A program made the position numbers and the translations under genes. The notes below the pieces were generated by a model, which saw nothing but the letters and a program-made list of their open reading frames with translations, was not told where the DNA came from and did not search any database. From Ignavibacteriota bacterium (GTDB taxonomy: Bacteria; Bacteroidota; Ignavibacteria; Kapaibacteriales; UBA2268): a stretch of DNA of 56,299 nt. The stretch's first letter is position 1. Every line of letters begins with the position of its first letter. Positions 45,785 to 55,941 of the stretch are shown one piece after another. Where the stretch lies: positions 1-56,299 of the forward strand of contig JAGQWJ010000018.1 of assembly GCA_020437395.1 (NCBI GenBank). The letters run 5' to 3'.

Positions 45785-48421
45785 CTATTTGGCTACTATC
45801 AACTTTAAGATTTGTGTCCTATTGTTACTATCCGAAATTACGATATTATAAGTTCCGTTTTCTAAAGCGGCAATATCATAATTCAAATCTAATTTTCCAC
45901 CAATAATCATACTTCCTAAATCTAACACTCTCCTACCCCTCAAATCTACTATTTCCATTGAATAAAGCTTGTTCGACTCAGACTCAATAGTCAAGTTCAA
46001 TGTCTCTTTAGCTGGGTTTGGATAAATATTTGTTTTGATAGTAGTTAAAATATTATCCACCGATGATTTAAAATCAAATTTGAAACTACCATTTTCTGAT
46101 ATCACAGTTTCATCATTTTTTCTTTTCCCAATAATCTGCCAATTATAAGTTTTACTTATATCTAAACTGTCTATGTTTCTAATTCTATAATTTGTAGTGT
46201 ATGTTATCGTATCTCTAAATATTTCACCACCATTCTTTTCGTTGACTATAAGTTCGATTTCCTCTACATTCCACATAGGTTTCCATTTAAGGGAATCACT
46301 CATCTTAACAACCTTTTCGTTAAGTGGCGATATTAATTCTGGTCTGATTGGAAGTACAAATTTACCTTGCCTATTCATCCAATAATTCGTGTTCGGCATC
46401 AACCCCTCTAATAATAAGCTTTCACCATCATTATGTTCTATTTCCAAGACTAATGGAGCTTCTTGATCACCTAACCCAAAATGGAGCATATTAGTACTTT
46501 GAGATATTCTACCTGTGCTTACAATACCCTGATTCGATCTAAACAGGACTTTATCATTATTTGTAATTCTAGCACTATAACCTTTTGATGTATTTTCTTT
46601 ATCTATCCTAAGATTCAAGAAATTGCCAACTTTTTTCAGCTTGTTTTCAAATAGTTTCACATTTTCTTTGTCACTACAAACGAGCAAATCCATATCGCCG
46701 TCTAGGTCATAGTCAAGTCTAAGCGCAGTCCAAGCACCATGAATAATTCCACCAAATTCCCAAGTCATATCCTTAAGAAGAAAATTTAATTCGTCCCCTT
46801 GGTTCATATAGACTCTAGAATATTTTTTTGTAGAAGCTTTATCGAAAGAATCATAGGAATATTGACAAGACCAAATATCTAAATGACCATCATTATCCAA
46901 ATCAACAAAAGTAGGGCCAGAGTTCATCTCAAAGAACTTCAAACCCAATTCTTGATGTGTTTCAACGAATTTATTATCATCTCCATTGAAAAAAAGAAGT
47001 GAAGGGTTCGAATAAGCACCCCTTTCATCTGGATGTCCCAAGTTACCAACAACCAAATCTAATTTCCCATCATTATTCATATCTCCCCAATCTGAACCCA
47101 TTCCATGTCCATAATAATCTTTAACTAAGGTCTCGTTCCCAATAACCCCAGTTTCTGCACTAACTTGACTGAATGTTCCATCGCCATTATTTTTATATAA
47201 TAAATCAGGTGCAAGTCGATAAGTAGCGACAAAAATATCTGTAAGCCCATCATTATTATAATCTGTAACGCTAGCTCCCCAACAATCATAAAATGGAGCA
47301 GGTTCTCCCGCAGCGATACCTGAACTTTCTGTTACATCCTCAAAAGTTCTGTTTCCTTTATTTAAAAATAATTGATCTTGATAATACACCTCTTGTCCAT
47401 TAACAGTAGCTCTGCCACGTGCAATAAAAATATCCAACTGGCCATCATTATTAAAATCAAGAAACAAAGGCGTTGTTGTTGGGTCTGTATTGATTTTGAA
47501 TACAGGATCCGTGTTCTCTATATAACCATCAGCACTTCCGTAGTAAAGAACATCGTTTCCTCCGCCTCTTGCAACAAATATATCTGTATATCCATCATTA
47601 TCAATATCGCCAAATATTTTGTTACCACTTACTACTTTCTCAAATTCTTCAGACACATTAGAAAAGGTTCCATCGCCATTATTTTTAAAATAATTACTTG
47701 CAAGGTAAATGTCATCGTAACCATCATTATTCCAATCATAAACGGCTCCCATAGCAGATTTTAACAGTTCACCTTCAATGCCCAATAATCCAGCTTTCTC
47801 TGTAACATCGACCAAAGTAGGCGAAGGAGGAGCTCCTTGACTACTACCATAGCCCCATTTGATAGTTGCTGCCAGTAAAAAGTCGGTTGAAACAGGGCTT
47901 GGGATACCCCTCAAATTATAAAAATTTGTGTTTGGTTTAAATGTTTGAACTAACCAAGCAGTATTCGGTTTGCTATTCTTATTAGTATCGGCTAAGAAAT
48001 ATGGACCACCCTCTTTTATTAAGTGCGATATACCAATTCTGTCAATACCTCCAATATCTAGATTCAATTCAGTCAAATCTAACTCAAACCAAGTTTGACC
48101 AGGTTTGTAATCTATTACATATTGAGCATGAAGATTATAATTCAATATTCCATTTACCCACATAGAAGGGGCATAGCTACCGTCGCTTGGGTCACCAATA
48201 ACTCTTATAGTATCTTTTCTTGCGACATCACCTGTTAAAGCAAAAAACAATTTTTCTAATTTTCCTTTTGAATTAGGAAACAGAAATCCTACTTCCTCAT
48301 AATCTGCATATTTTGATAAACTGGCATAAGCAGGAGAGGGTGTAAATTCATAATAATTCGAACCAGCAGGTTGTGCTAGAATAAATGCTGGTAAAACAAA
48401 AAGAATTAAAAATAATCTCAT
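45785..48421 (-). CDS. Secreted FG-GAP/ASPIC-UnbV repeat protein with T9SS sorting domain
   Basis: An 878-residue exported protein. Signal MRLFLILFVLPAFILAQ; seven or more FG-GAP repeats with Ca-type loops (DWNNDGYDDIYLAS, DIDNDGYTDIFVA, DFNNDGQLDIFIA, DYNNDGLTDIFVA), probably a beta-propeller; an ASPIC/UnbV-like segment (SARITNNDKVLFRSNQG to LHFGLGDQ); an Ig-like strand region; and a type A T9SS domain (IYPNPAKETLNLTIES, VDLRGRRVLDLG, ENGTYNIVISD, LKLIVAK). This is the CRTAC1-like architecture common in the FCB group. Function is unknown; surface adhesion or binding is likely. Confidence 0.9.
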   Translation of the reverse strand: MRLFLILFVLPAFILAQPAGSNYYEFTPSPAYASLSKYADYEEVGFLFPNSKGKLEKLFFALTGDVARKDTIRVIGDPSDGSYAPSMWVNGILNYNLHAQYVIDYKPGQTWFELDLTELNLDIGGIDRIGISHLIKEGGPYFLADTNKNSKPNTAWLVQTFKPNTNFYNLRGIPSPVSTDFLLAATIKWGYGSSQGAPPSPTLVDVTEKAGLLGIEGELLKSAMGAVYDWNNDGYDDIYLASNYFKNNGDGTFSNVSEEFEKVVSGNKIFGDIDNDGYTDIFVARGGGNDVLYYGSADGYIENTDPVFKINTDPTTTPLFLDFNNDGQLDIFIARGRATVNGQEVYYQDQLFLNKGNRTFEDVTESSGIAAGEPAPFYDCWGASVTDYNNDGLTDIFVATYRLAPDLLYKNNGDGTFSQVSAETGVIGNETLVKDYYGHGMGSDWGDMNNDGKLDLVVGNLGHPDERGAYSNPSLLFFNGDDNKFVETHQELGLKFFEMNSGPTFVDLDNDGHLDIWSCQYSYDSFDKASTKKYSRVYMNQGDELNFLLKDMTWEFGGIIHGAWTALRLDYDLDGDMDLLVCSDKENVKLFENKLKKVGNFLNLRIDKENTSKGYSARITNNDKVLFRSNQGIVSTGRISQSTNMLHFGLGDQEAPLVLEIEHNDGESLLLEGLMPNTNYWMNRQGKFVLPIRPELISPLNEKVVKMSDSLKWKPMWNVEEIELIVNEKNGGEIFRDTITYTTNYRIRNIDSLDISKTYNWQIIGKRKNDETVISENGSFKFDFKSSVDNILTTIKTNIYPNPAKETLNLTIESESNKLYSMEIVDLRGRRVLDLGSMIIGGKLDLNYDIAALENGTYNIVISDSNNRTQILKLIVAK

Positions 48422-48503
48422 AACATATTCCTCTTTATCGCAAATTTATTTTCTTAAATTGTAACAAATATAATAAATAATTCTCACATTACTGTGAAAT
48501 AGA

Positions 48504-49136
48504 ATGATAATAACACTTGGAATTTTATTTGCCTCTACTCTTTGGTTCTTGATGTTCGCAGAGTTTATTGAAGTTGGTAATATAATACACAATAATTATT
48601 TCTGGATTGCAATGACATTTTCTGCATCTTCACTTGCACTTTATTCTATTTTTACTCAAAAAGATACTTTTAAGAGTTTATTAAAAATAAACAAAAAATT
48701 AATAATTGTCGGAATTGTCCACGCCATTTTGCTTTACGGTTTATCACGATTAGGCGTGTTTATTGCACAAAATATGTTTGCTTTCGTTGTACCTCAGATA
48801 GAAGCTATATACACTACAAAGACACAATTAGATCCTTTGTTTATTGGTCTTTTACTCATTTTTATTATTGGGCCCTCAGAAGAAATATTTTGGAGAGGGT
48901 TTGTCCAAAATAAATTAAGTCAACTAAATTCCCCTAAAAAAGCACTCATAATCACAACAATAATTTATTGCTTAGTGCATATTTGGGCACTCAACCCAAT
49001 GCTATTAGTAGCTGCGCTTGTGTTAGGTGTTCATTGGGGACTATTATTTTATAAGTACAAATCATTAGTTCCAGGAATCATATCGCATGCTCTGTGGGAT
49101 ACTATGATTTTTGTACTTTTTCCAATTGTATTTTAA
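48504..49136 (+). CDS. CPBP family intramembrane glutamic protease (CAAX-like)
   Basis: A 210-residue membrane protein with about six helices. The CPBP motif EExxxR is Glu126-Glu127-xxx-Arg131 (PSEEIFWRGFV), with His in YCLVHIWA and in LGVHWGLLFY and a terminal ISHALWDT. Eukaryotic relatives cleave prenylated proteins; bacterial ones act in various membrane processing steps. The target is unknown. It is divergent from the FG-GAP gene and precedes the MDR oxidoreductase by 18 bp. Confidence 0.9.
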   Translation: MIITLGILFASTLWFLMFAEFIEVGNIIHNNYFWIAMTFSASSLALYSIFTQKDTFKSLLKINKKLIIVGIVHAILLYGLSRLGVFIAQNMFAFVVPQIEAIYTTKTQLDPLFIGLLLIFIIGPSEEIFWRGFVQNKLSQLNSPKKALIITTIIYCLVHIWALNPMLLVAALVLGVHWGLLFYKYKSLVPGIISHALWDTMIFVLFPIVF

Positions 49137-49154
49137 ATAATTTAAAGGTTTTAG

Positions 49155-50183
49155 ATGAAAGCTGCATATTATGAAAGCAATGGTAATTTGGAAGTAATAA
49201 AATTCTCGGAAGACTTCCCAAAGCCAGAAATAAATAACAATGAAGTACTAGTCAAAGTTAAAGCATCTTCTATCAATATGATTGATACTGTTATGAGAAA
49301 TGGTTATCCAGGTTTGCAAATTAGCTTCCCTCATATACCTGGTGGCGATATATCAGGTGAAGTAGTTGAAGTTGGAAGCAAAGTGAAGGATTTCAAAGAG
49401 GGTGATAGAATTGTTTCGTTTCCAATTGTACTATCAGATAAACAAAATCCAAAATTTGAAGATAATCCTCAACTAAATTTTGGGTGGAAATTTTTTGGTA
49501 TGCACTTGCCTGGCGGATATGCGGAATACGTAGCTATACCAGAGACAGCACTTTACAAACTACCTGACAATGTAAGTTACGAAAAGGCATCTACATTACC
49601 CACTGCAGGACTAACAGCAATCCATGCAATTGACTCAGTCGCAAACCTAAAAAAAGGTGATACTTTTCTTGTTTGGGGTGGTTCAGGAGGAGTTGGTACA
49701 TTTGCGATTCAATTAGCAAAAGAAAGAGGTGCAACCGTTATAACTACTACTTCTACAGAAGAAAAAGCTCAAAAATTAAAGGAAATTGGTGCCGATTATG
49801 TTTATATGAGAGATGATGAAAATATTGTTGAGAAAATAAAAGAAAACTTCCCTGGTGGGTTAGATGTCGTATTGGATTATGTTGGTCCAACAACTTTTGA
49901 CAAGTCATTTAGCTTGCTAAGAAATGATGGCCAAATTCTATTTTGCGGAATGATTACAGGAAGGGAAGTAAATTTGAATATTCAACAAATGTATTTTCGT
50001 CACTTGAATATTTGTGGATTATTCCTTGGAAATCCAAAAAACATGCAAGATCTTATTAAGCTATTAGCTGATGGAAAAATTGACCCTTATGTAGATTCTG
50101 TTTATGATATTTCAAATGCTAAAGAAGCACAAAAACATTTTGAAAGTGGAAATTACATTGGAAAAATAGTTTTGAGTTTCTAG
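49155..50183 (+). CDS. Zinc-less medium-chain dehydrogenase/reductase (quinone oxidoreductase-like)
   Basis: A 342-residue NAD(P)H-dependent oxidoreductase. MKAAYYESNGNLEVIKF and HIPGGDISGEVVEVG form the GroES-like domain; the Rossmann motif is GGSGGVGTFAIQLAKERGA. The catalytic-zinc Cys is absent (ASSINMIDTVMRNG has no Cys), pointing to the QOR/enoyl reductase subfamily. Substrate not determined. Probably co-transcribed with the CPBP gene. Confidence 0.9.
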   Translation: MKAAYYESNGNLEVIKFSEDFPKPEINNNEVLVKVKASSINMIDTVMRNGYPGLQISFPHIPGGDISGEVVEVGSKVKDFKEGDRIVSFPIVLSDKQNPKFEDNPQLNFGWKFFGMHLPGGYAEYVAIPETALYKLPDNVSYEKASTLPTAGLTAIHAIDSVANLKKGDTFLVWGGSGGVGTFAIQLAKERGATVITTTSTEEKAQKLKEIGADYVYMRDDENIVEKIKENFPGGLDVVLDYVGPTTFDKSFSLLRNDGQILFCGMITGREVNLNIQQMYFRHLNICGLFLGNPKNMQDLIKLLADGKIDPYVDSVYDISNAKEAQKHFESGNYIGKIVLSF

Positions 50184-50194
50184 TCTTTTATTAT

Positions 50195-50246
50195 AAAAAA
50201 ATCCCTCTTCAAGTAATAAAATAAAGTATGAAAAGAGGGATTTATA
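50195..50246. terminator. Hairpin between the MDR and DUF5686 genes, probable bidirectional terminator
   Basis: AAATCCCTCTT (50199-50209) and AAGAGGGATTT (50233-50243) are exact reverse complements with a 23-nt loop, located between two convergent genes. The loop is long for a typical terminator. Confidence 0.5.
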
Positions 50247-50271
50247 TTAAGATTTATTAGACATTCTTCTG

Positions 50272-52617
50272 CTATTGAAATATTGGCGAAGAAACATTTA
50301 TACCAAATCCGAAGTTTCCATTACCTAACTCTCCTATTCCCCATCGGAAACCAGCTTCTAGTTGGATAAGAGGACTAATGAAAGAAGGAATTTTAGTAAT
50401 ATTGAACCCAACTTCATTGTAAAATTTCTCATTAGTTCCACTATATAGATTGTACTCGTCTTGCTTATAATAACCAGCAGAGTAGTTCAGCTCTAAACCC
50501 AATCCACGGGATCTATATTTTGGTAATCCAACAGCCCTCCATAGTAAATCTGAAAAGTCTAGCCCTGTATGTATTTCTAAAAATTCAGTACCACCGAACT
50601 TAGTATAGTCCGTCGATAAGAATCTATCTCTAATCTTGAATACTACTATTTGAGTATTCATCCTATAGAGTAAGTGTTTCGGCATGTCATTCGATATTCC
50701 GGTTTTAATTGTAGCATATATATTACCTGGTTCGAATCCAGTGTTTATAATCGGAATAGCAGTGCCCACCTCACCAAAAAGATAATTATAGTTCTCGTTA
50801 GTTGTCAAGTTTTTACCCATCTGGTATTCAGCCCTGATGTGATATTCTAATCGACTATGTTCTACATTCCCACCATTATTATACGCGGCTGCAATTCCAT
50901 ATTGTTCATATCTTCCCTCGTCTATTACTCTGTTATCTCTCCATTTATATTGTGAGAATAATTTAGGATTATTATTTGGTATATTACTTATTAGCTCGTT
51001 TTTATAGCTTCCCATTACTTTTAAATTATCATATCTGAAATTCAAACCAGCATCGACTCTATCAGCTAAATACCAATCATAGTAATCACGGACAAAAAGC
51101 GATGTTACAGTAGATAATAAAATGTCCGAATTATTGTTCACTGATAGAGGGTAAGTGTTTCTTTCGAAACCAATATCAGCTTGTAAATAATCAAGTATTC
51201 TTGATTTAGCTTTAGCCCCAAAGTACCAATTTTCAGATGTTATAGCATAAGCACCAAAGAATTCTGGGTTAAAGTAGCGACTAATTTCTAACATTGGAGA
51301 AATTCCAAAAGTGAAACCATCAACTCTGTTTAGTCTTAAATATGGAGCATAATCAAAGTTAAAACTGCCTTCCCTTACACTATCCAAGGCAGCAAACTCC
51401 TTTGCTAATGAATCAGTTTTTGTATAAATTTCCCGTTCTTTATCAGTAGTATTAATTAAAGAGCTATTTGCCCAAAATTCGGAAGCAGCACTATCAGCAT
51501 CAGGTGCTGCTATTACTCTTCTTTCGGGATTATTATAAATAGAGTCAGGTAAAGGTTGATTGATTTTCAAATCTTCAACTACTGTCATAGCACTTGCTGT
51601 AGCAGTGAAATCAAACATCCCTGAGATTAATTCAACTTTAAGTTGACCCGTAGTATTTAGTAGAGTTGGATACCAATAATCAGAATTCATTTTCTCAAAT
51701 TTCTCTTCAAATTCTATATTAGATATAAATTCAATTAAGTCATCGCTAGTTGGTTTTGCCTTGATATATGTTAGTTCATAGCTTTCCTCTAAAATGCTCA
51801 TTGTTCCAACAAATCCCGGATAAACATTACTAATCGACTTAAATTCAATTACATAAATAAACTTATCGTCATAAAGCTCTCTTGAAATAAGTTTGAACTC
51901 ATATTCATCTAGAGCATCTTTACTAAGTGGACTCGTAAAGCGCGTGTTATTTATTCCAATTTCATCAGCATAAAAGTTAACAAATGAAGATAAAGAAATA
52001 AGATTATACTCAGGTTTGAAATTTGCTGTATTTCGTCGCTTTATAATTACATCTTTCGAGATTCTTTTTTCAAAGTCTTTATAACTTTTAGAGTAAGTCT
52101 CCGCAATTATATTTTCCCATAAATCTCTTTCAAGCTCTTTGTCTTCAGTGCCTGGTAACGGATTCTCGAATTCATATAGAGCACCACCTAACTCAACTTT
52201 AACTTTCGAAAATAGAGACTGTTCGACGGTCTTTATTTTCTTTTGGTTCGCCTCTTTGTTTGCTACAGCTCTTTTTATAATTTCCTCTACGGCTATTTCA
52301 TCAGTAACAGTAGCTTCAGACATTTTAACACTTTCAGGAACTAGTTTTATATCAAGATTTGTCTCATTACTGATAACGACCGTCTCGCTTTGGTAACCAA
52401 TGGCTGTAAATTTTAATTTGTCTCCTTTGTTTACCCCCGGTAATTTGAAGATACCCTCTCTATTAGCGTAAGTACCTTTACTAGTACCTAATAGACGAAC
52501 TGAAGCAGAGACTACTGATTCCTTGGTCTTGGAATCTACTATCCGTCCTGTTATTACTTCAGCTGAAGCTATATTTAGTGTTAGTAATGCTATTAGTAAT
52601 AATAGAGTCGTTTTCAT
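50272..52617 (-). CDS. DUF5686 outer-membrane protein with carboxypeptidase-like regulatory domain
   Basis: A 781-residue outer-membrane protein. Signal MKTTLLLLIALLTLNIASA; residues about 20-95 form a carboxypeptidase-like regulatory domain (ITGRIVDSKTKESVVSASVRL, LGTSKGTYANREGIFKL) as in SusC/TonB-like proteins; then DUF5686 (EEIIKRAVANKEANQKK, GFVGTMSILEESYEL) and a C-terminal beta-barrel with many aromatic alternating strands. It lacks a TonB box or plug. Its role may be in transport or envelope assembly; it is unknown. It follows fhs by 43 bp on the same strand. Confidence 0.85.
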   Translation of the reverse strand: MKTTLLLLIALLTLNIASAEVITGRIVDSKTKESVVSASVRLLGTSKGTYANREGIFKLPGVNKGDKLKFTAIGYQSETVVISNETNLDIKLVPESVKMSEATVTDEIAVEEIIKRAVANKEANQKKIKTVEQSLFSKVKVELGGALYEFENPLPGTEDKELERDLWENIIAETYSKSYKDFEKRISKDVIIKRRNTANFKPEYNLISLSSFVNFYADEIGINNTRFTSPLSKDALDEYEFKLISRELYDDKFIYVIEFKSISNVYPGFVGTMSILEESYELTYIKAKPTSDDLIEFISNIEFEEKFEKMNSDYWYPTLLNTTGQLKVELISGMFDFTATASAMTVVEDLKINQPLPDSIYNNPERRVIAAPDADSAASEFWANSSLINTTDKEREIYTKTDSLAKEFAALDSVREGSFNFDYAPYLRLNRVDGFTFGISPMLEISRYFNPEFFGAYAITSENWYFGAKAKSRILDYLQADIGFERNTYPLSVNNNSDILLSTVTSLFVRDYYDWYLADRVDAGLNFRYDNLKVMGSYKNELISNIPNNNPKLFSQYKWRDNRVIDEGRYEQYGIAAAYNNGGNVEHSRLEYHIRAEYQMGKNLTTNENYNYLFGEVGTAIPIINTGFEPGNIYATIKTGISNDMPKHLLYRMNTQIVVFKIRDRFLSTDYTKFGGTEFLEIHTGLDFSDLLWRAVGLPKYRSRGLGLELNYSAGYYKQDEYNLYSGTNEKFYNEVGFNITKIPSFISPLIQLEAGFRWGIGELGNGNFGFGINVSSPIFQ

Positions 52618-52660
52618 AATTTTCTATTCGTTTATTTGAAAGCTTATTTATTTCTGATTA

Positions 52661-54388
52661 TCAGTGCTCTAAACCTGTAATCACACCATAGTCTGTATCA
52701 ACATCTATATCCATAAAGGATGGACGAGTAGCTAGTCCAGGCATAGTACTAATACTCCCAGTCAATGGATACAAAAACCCAGCACCAACACTTGCTCTGA
52801 CTTCTGAAATAGGTACGGTGAATCCTGTTGGAACTCCTTTCAGACGGGCATCATGGCTAATACTCAATGGTGTTTTAGCCATACAAATTGGGATTTTATC
52901 ATATCCTAATCTTGTAAAATTTTCAATTTGTTTCTCTGCCTTTTCTGAGTATTCCACTCCATCAGCACCATACATCTTCTTAGCAATAGTTTCTATCTTG
53001 TCTTTGATAGGGATTTCCAAATCATATAAATAATTAAAATTAGATCCAGTTTCTGCGGCTTTTATAACGGCCTCTGCAAGATTAGAAGCACCGATACCAC
53101 CTTCGCTAAAATGTGTAGTGCCAACTGCATCTAATGCGCCATTTTCAATTGAGTATTTTCGTATCATTTCTACTTCTGCAGCCGTATCTTCTGGGAATTG
53201 GTTTATCGCCACTACCACTGAAACACCATATTTCCTTGCATTCTTAATATGAGCACCCAAATTAGCTAGACCTTTTTCTAATAATTCCAAATTCTCCGAT
53301 GTATAGACTGGGTCAAGTTTACCAGGAGAAACTGCTGGTCCACCTCCATGTAATTTCAATGCCCTTACGGTCGCAACCATTACAACAGCATCTGGTGACA
53401 ATCCAGAATATCTACACTTAATATTGAAGAATTTTTCCATTCCCATATCTGCTGCAAATCCAGCTTCCGTGATAACGTAGTCAGCTAATTTCAGTGCAAT
53501 TTTGTCGGCTATAATCGAAGAGTTTCCGTGTGCTATATTTGCGAATGGCCCTGTATGTACTAATACAGGTTGTCCTTCTAAAGTCTGAACTAGAGTTGGT
53601 TTTATAGCATCTACTAAAAGAGCAGTTACTGCTCCAGCAACTTGCAAATCTTCGAGTGTAATAGGTTCACCAGCTTTTGAAAGGGCAATTACGGCTCTAC
53701 CAACTCTTGTCCTAAGATCTTTCAAATCAGTTGCCAATGCCAAAATAGCCATTAACTCACTAGCTACTGTTAAATCAAAAAGAGTATTACGAGGGAATAT
53801 ATCACTCGGTTCACCATCTCTTGCTTCTGTATCATCTAAACCAATATTAATATTTCGCAAAGAACGGTCACAAACATCTACAACACGATTCCAGATAATA
53901 GTACTTGGGTCAACATCTAATCGTTTAACTATACCACGTGATTTCAGCGCCTCGTCGTCTTGTCTAGTTTCGTGCCACATTCGAGTATCAAGTGCAGCCA
54001 TTGCAAGATTATGTGCTGCACCTATGGCGTGTATGTCACCCGTTAAACCAAGATTTATTTCATCTACTGGTATAGCTAAACTCTTACCGCCTCCTGCTCC
54101 ACCGCCTTTTATATTGAATGTTGGTGCCATACTAGGTTGGCGAATACATGCTATTACATTTTTGTTGTGAGCAGTGCCAAATGCCTGAGTAAGCCCTAAT
54201 AATGTCGTAGTTTTACCTTCTCCTAATGGGGTTGGGGTAATTGCAGTAACTAGTATATACTTACCATTCTTCTCACTTTCTAATCGCTTATTTACATCTA
54301 GTTTTATTTTTGCTTTCGTATTGCCGTACAATTCTAATTCATCTTCATTTATCCCAGCTTTTTTTGCAATTTCCTTTATATCTTTCAT
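52661..54388 (-). CDS. fhs: Formate-tetrahydrofolate ligase
   Basis: Makes 10-formyl-THF from formate, THF and ATP. At 575 residues it is full length for the monofunctional enzyme. The nucleotide motif TPTPLGEGKTTT is at residues 51-62, and QPSMAPTFNIKGGGAGGG and TGDIHAIGAAHNLAMA are hallmark segments, as is the C-terminal PGLATRPSFMDIDVD. It supplies one-carbon units; no other Wood-Ljungdahl gene is present here. The start is 140 bp from the divergent permease gene, and a candidate Fur-type operator lies between. Confidence 0.97.
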   Translation of the reverse strand: MKDIKEIAKKAGINEDELELYGNTKAKIKLDVNKRLESEKNGKYILVTAITPTPLGEGKTTTLLGLTQAFGTAHNKNVIACIRQPSMAPTFNIKGGGAGGGKSLAIPVDEINLGLTGDIHAIGAAHNLAMAALDTRMWHETRQDDEALKSRGIVKRLDVDPSTIIWNRVVDVCDRSLRNINIGLDDTEARDGEPSDIFPRNTLFDLTVASELMAILALATDLKDLRTRVGRAVIALSKAGEPITLEDLQVAGAVTALLVDAIKPTLVQTLEGQPVLVHTGPFANIAHGNSSIIADKIALKLADYVITEAGFAADMGMEKFFNIKCRYSGLSPDAVVMVATVRALKLHGGGPAVSPGKLDPVYTSENLELLEKGLANLGAHIKNARKYGVSVVVAINQFPEDTAAEVEMIRKYSIENGALDAVGTTHFSEGGIGASNLAEAVIKAAETGSNFNYLYDLEIPIKDKIETIAKKMYGADGVEYSEKAEKQIENFTRLGYDKIPICMAKTPLSISHDARLKGVPTGFTVPISEVRASVGAGFLYPLTGSISTMPGLATRPSFMDIDVDTDYGVITGLEH

Positions 54389-54436
54389 TTATTTGGTTCT
54401 CTTTTTTTATAATCTGAACTCACAATATAATAATAT

Positions 54437-54451
54437 TGACTATCATTGTCA
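54437..54451. promoter_or_regulatory. Candidate Fur-family (Fur/Zur/PerR) operator
   Basis: TGACTAT-C-ATTGTCA is a 7-1-7 inverted repeat matching the family consensus TGATAATNATTATCA at 11 of 14 positions. It lies in the divergent promoter region between fhs and the metal permease gene, 78 bp upstream of the permease start. Assignment is by pattern only. Confidence 0.4.
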
Positions 54452-54528
54452 TTATATTTTTTAAAAGAGTGTCTTTGATAATACACGTTCGTTTAGTTCG
54501 TTTACAGTATGAATAAAACGATAGAAAT

Positions 54529-55812
54529 ATGATTACTGATTTCCTCAACGAGATTTATATACTCTTTATCGAGATGGCACCATATCTAATGATTGGTTTA
54601 GCATTCGTTGCTATCTTGAATATTTATATGACCAAAGAATTTGTTAAAAAACAGATAGGTAAAGATAGTATTTGGTCTATATTCAAAGCGGCATTATTTG
54701 GTGTACCATTACCTCTTTGTTCCTGCGGAGTAATTCCTACTACAGTATATATGGCTGATAGCAAGGCATCGAAAGGTGCTGTAACATCATTTCTAATTTC
54801 AACACCACAAACAGGTATTGATAGCATTATAGCTACTTATGGTATGATGGGGCCTGTATTTGGTATATTTAGACCTATTTCTGCTCTCATTATGGGGATA
54901 CTAGGAGGTCTATTTATTAACGTTACTAACAAAGAAAGGGCTAAACCAGAAAAGAAAAAACTCTCTTTGAACGTAATAACAGCTCCCCCGAAAATGGTTG
55001 ACAGCAAGGCAAACTTACCTTTCTCCGAGAAAGCTAAAGTATCTCTCAAATACGCATTTGCCGATTTTCTAGACGATATAGTGGTTGAGTTTCTTATAGG
55101 TTTGGTCATAGCTGGAGCTATTACTTATTTTCTCCCAACTGAGTTTTTAGAAGGTACTGGCTTGAAATCTGGTATACTAGGAATGATAGTAATGATTCTA
55201 ATAGGTGTACCGATGTATGTATGTGCAACTGCATCTATACCTATAGCAGTTTCATTAATACTAAAAGGGTTTTCGCCTGGAGTTGCCTTTGTTTTCTTAG
55301 CTGTCGGACCTGCAACTAATGCCGCAAGTATAGGAATACTATCTAAAAGTTTAGGAAAGAAATTAATTACATTTTATTTGTTTATCCTTATTTTAATGTC
55401 AATTGGATTTGGATACCTTCTGGATTTTGTATTCGGTTATTTAGGAGTAAATCCACAAGAGCAACTAGCAACTCACGCTCATCATGACCATTCTTCTGGA
55501 CTAATACCTCACGAAGTTCAGATTGTATTAGCAATCATTTTTAGTGTTCTTGTGATAGCGTCACTCTACAGAAAATATTTCGCAAAATACTTCAATCAAG
55601 ATAAAGCCATAGATAATCGCAATTATGTAATAGTCGAAGGTATGACTTGTAATCATTGTGTAGCAACTGTTACTGACTCGCTTAATAAAGTAAATGGAAT
55701 AGATAATGTAGAAGTTGACTTATCTAGTGGTAAAGCGTTCTATTCTGGTAATATAGACAAATCTACAATACAGGAAGCTGTGGAAAGCTGTGGCTACAAT
55801 GTCAAAGAATAA
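54529..55812 (+). CDS. SO_0444-type copper/zinc efflux permease with C-terminal heavy-metal domain
   Basis: A 427-residue membrane protein. The permease part (DUF318/YraQ-like, residues 1-about 300) has two related halves, with PLPLCSCGVIPTTVYM and a corresponding GVPMYVCATASIPIAVSLI motif; the Cys residues probably bind metal. A His-rich linker (THAHHDHSSG, about residue 318) and one more helix lead to an HMA domain (VEGMTCNHCVATVTDSLNKV) with the CxxC metal site. The layout fits the SO_0444 family of Cu/Zn exporters. It is monocistronic or leads the small secreted protein gene. Confidence 0.9.
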   Translation: MITDFLNEIYILFIEMAPYLMIGLAFVAILNIYMTKEFVKKQIGKDSIWSIFKAALFGVPLPLCSCGVIPTTVYMADSKASKGAVTSFLISTPQTGIDSIIATYGMMGPVFGIFRPISALIMGILGGLFINVTNKERAKPEKKKLSLNVITAPPKMVDSKANLPFSEKAKVSLKYAFADFLDDIVVEFLIGLVIAGAITYFLPTEFLEGTGLKSGILGMIVMILIGVPMYVCATASIPIAVSLILKGFSPGVAFVFLAVGPATNAASIGILSKSLGKKLITFYLFILILMSIGFGYLLDFVFGYLGVNPQEQLATHAHHDHSSGLIPHEVQIVLAIIFSVLVIASLYRKYFAKYFNQDKAIDNRNYVIVEGMTCNHCVATVTDSLNKVNGIDNVEVDLSSGKAFYSGNIDKSTIQEAVESCGYNVKE

Positions 55813-55941
55813 TTATTTATTTTAAATAAAGTTATAAATATTGCTAAATATATTTATTTCGCTACTATCTAGAACTTTTAATTCAATTTCTCGTTTTTAG
55901 AACTAAGTTAAATATTAATAATCAAAATGAGAGAAGATCAA

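Noticed and set aside
47372..47764. 130-codon plus-strand frame
   Set aside because: It is antisense to the FG-GAP repeats; its Ile/Asn-rich repeats are the mirror of the Asp/Asn loops.
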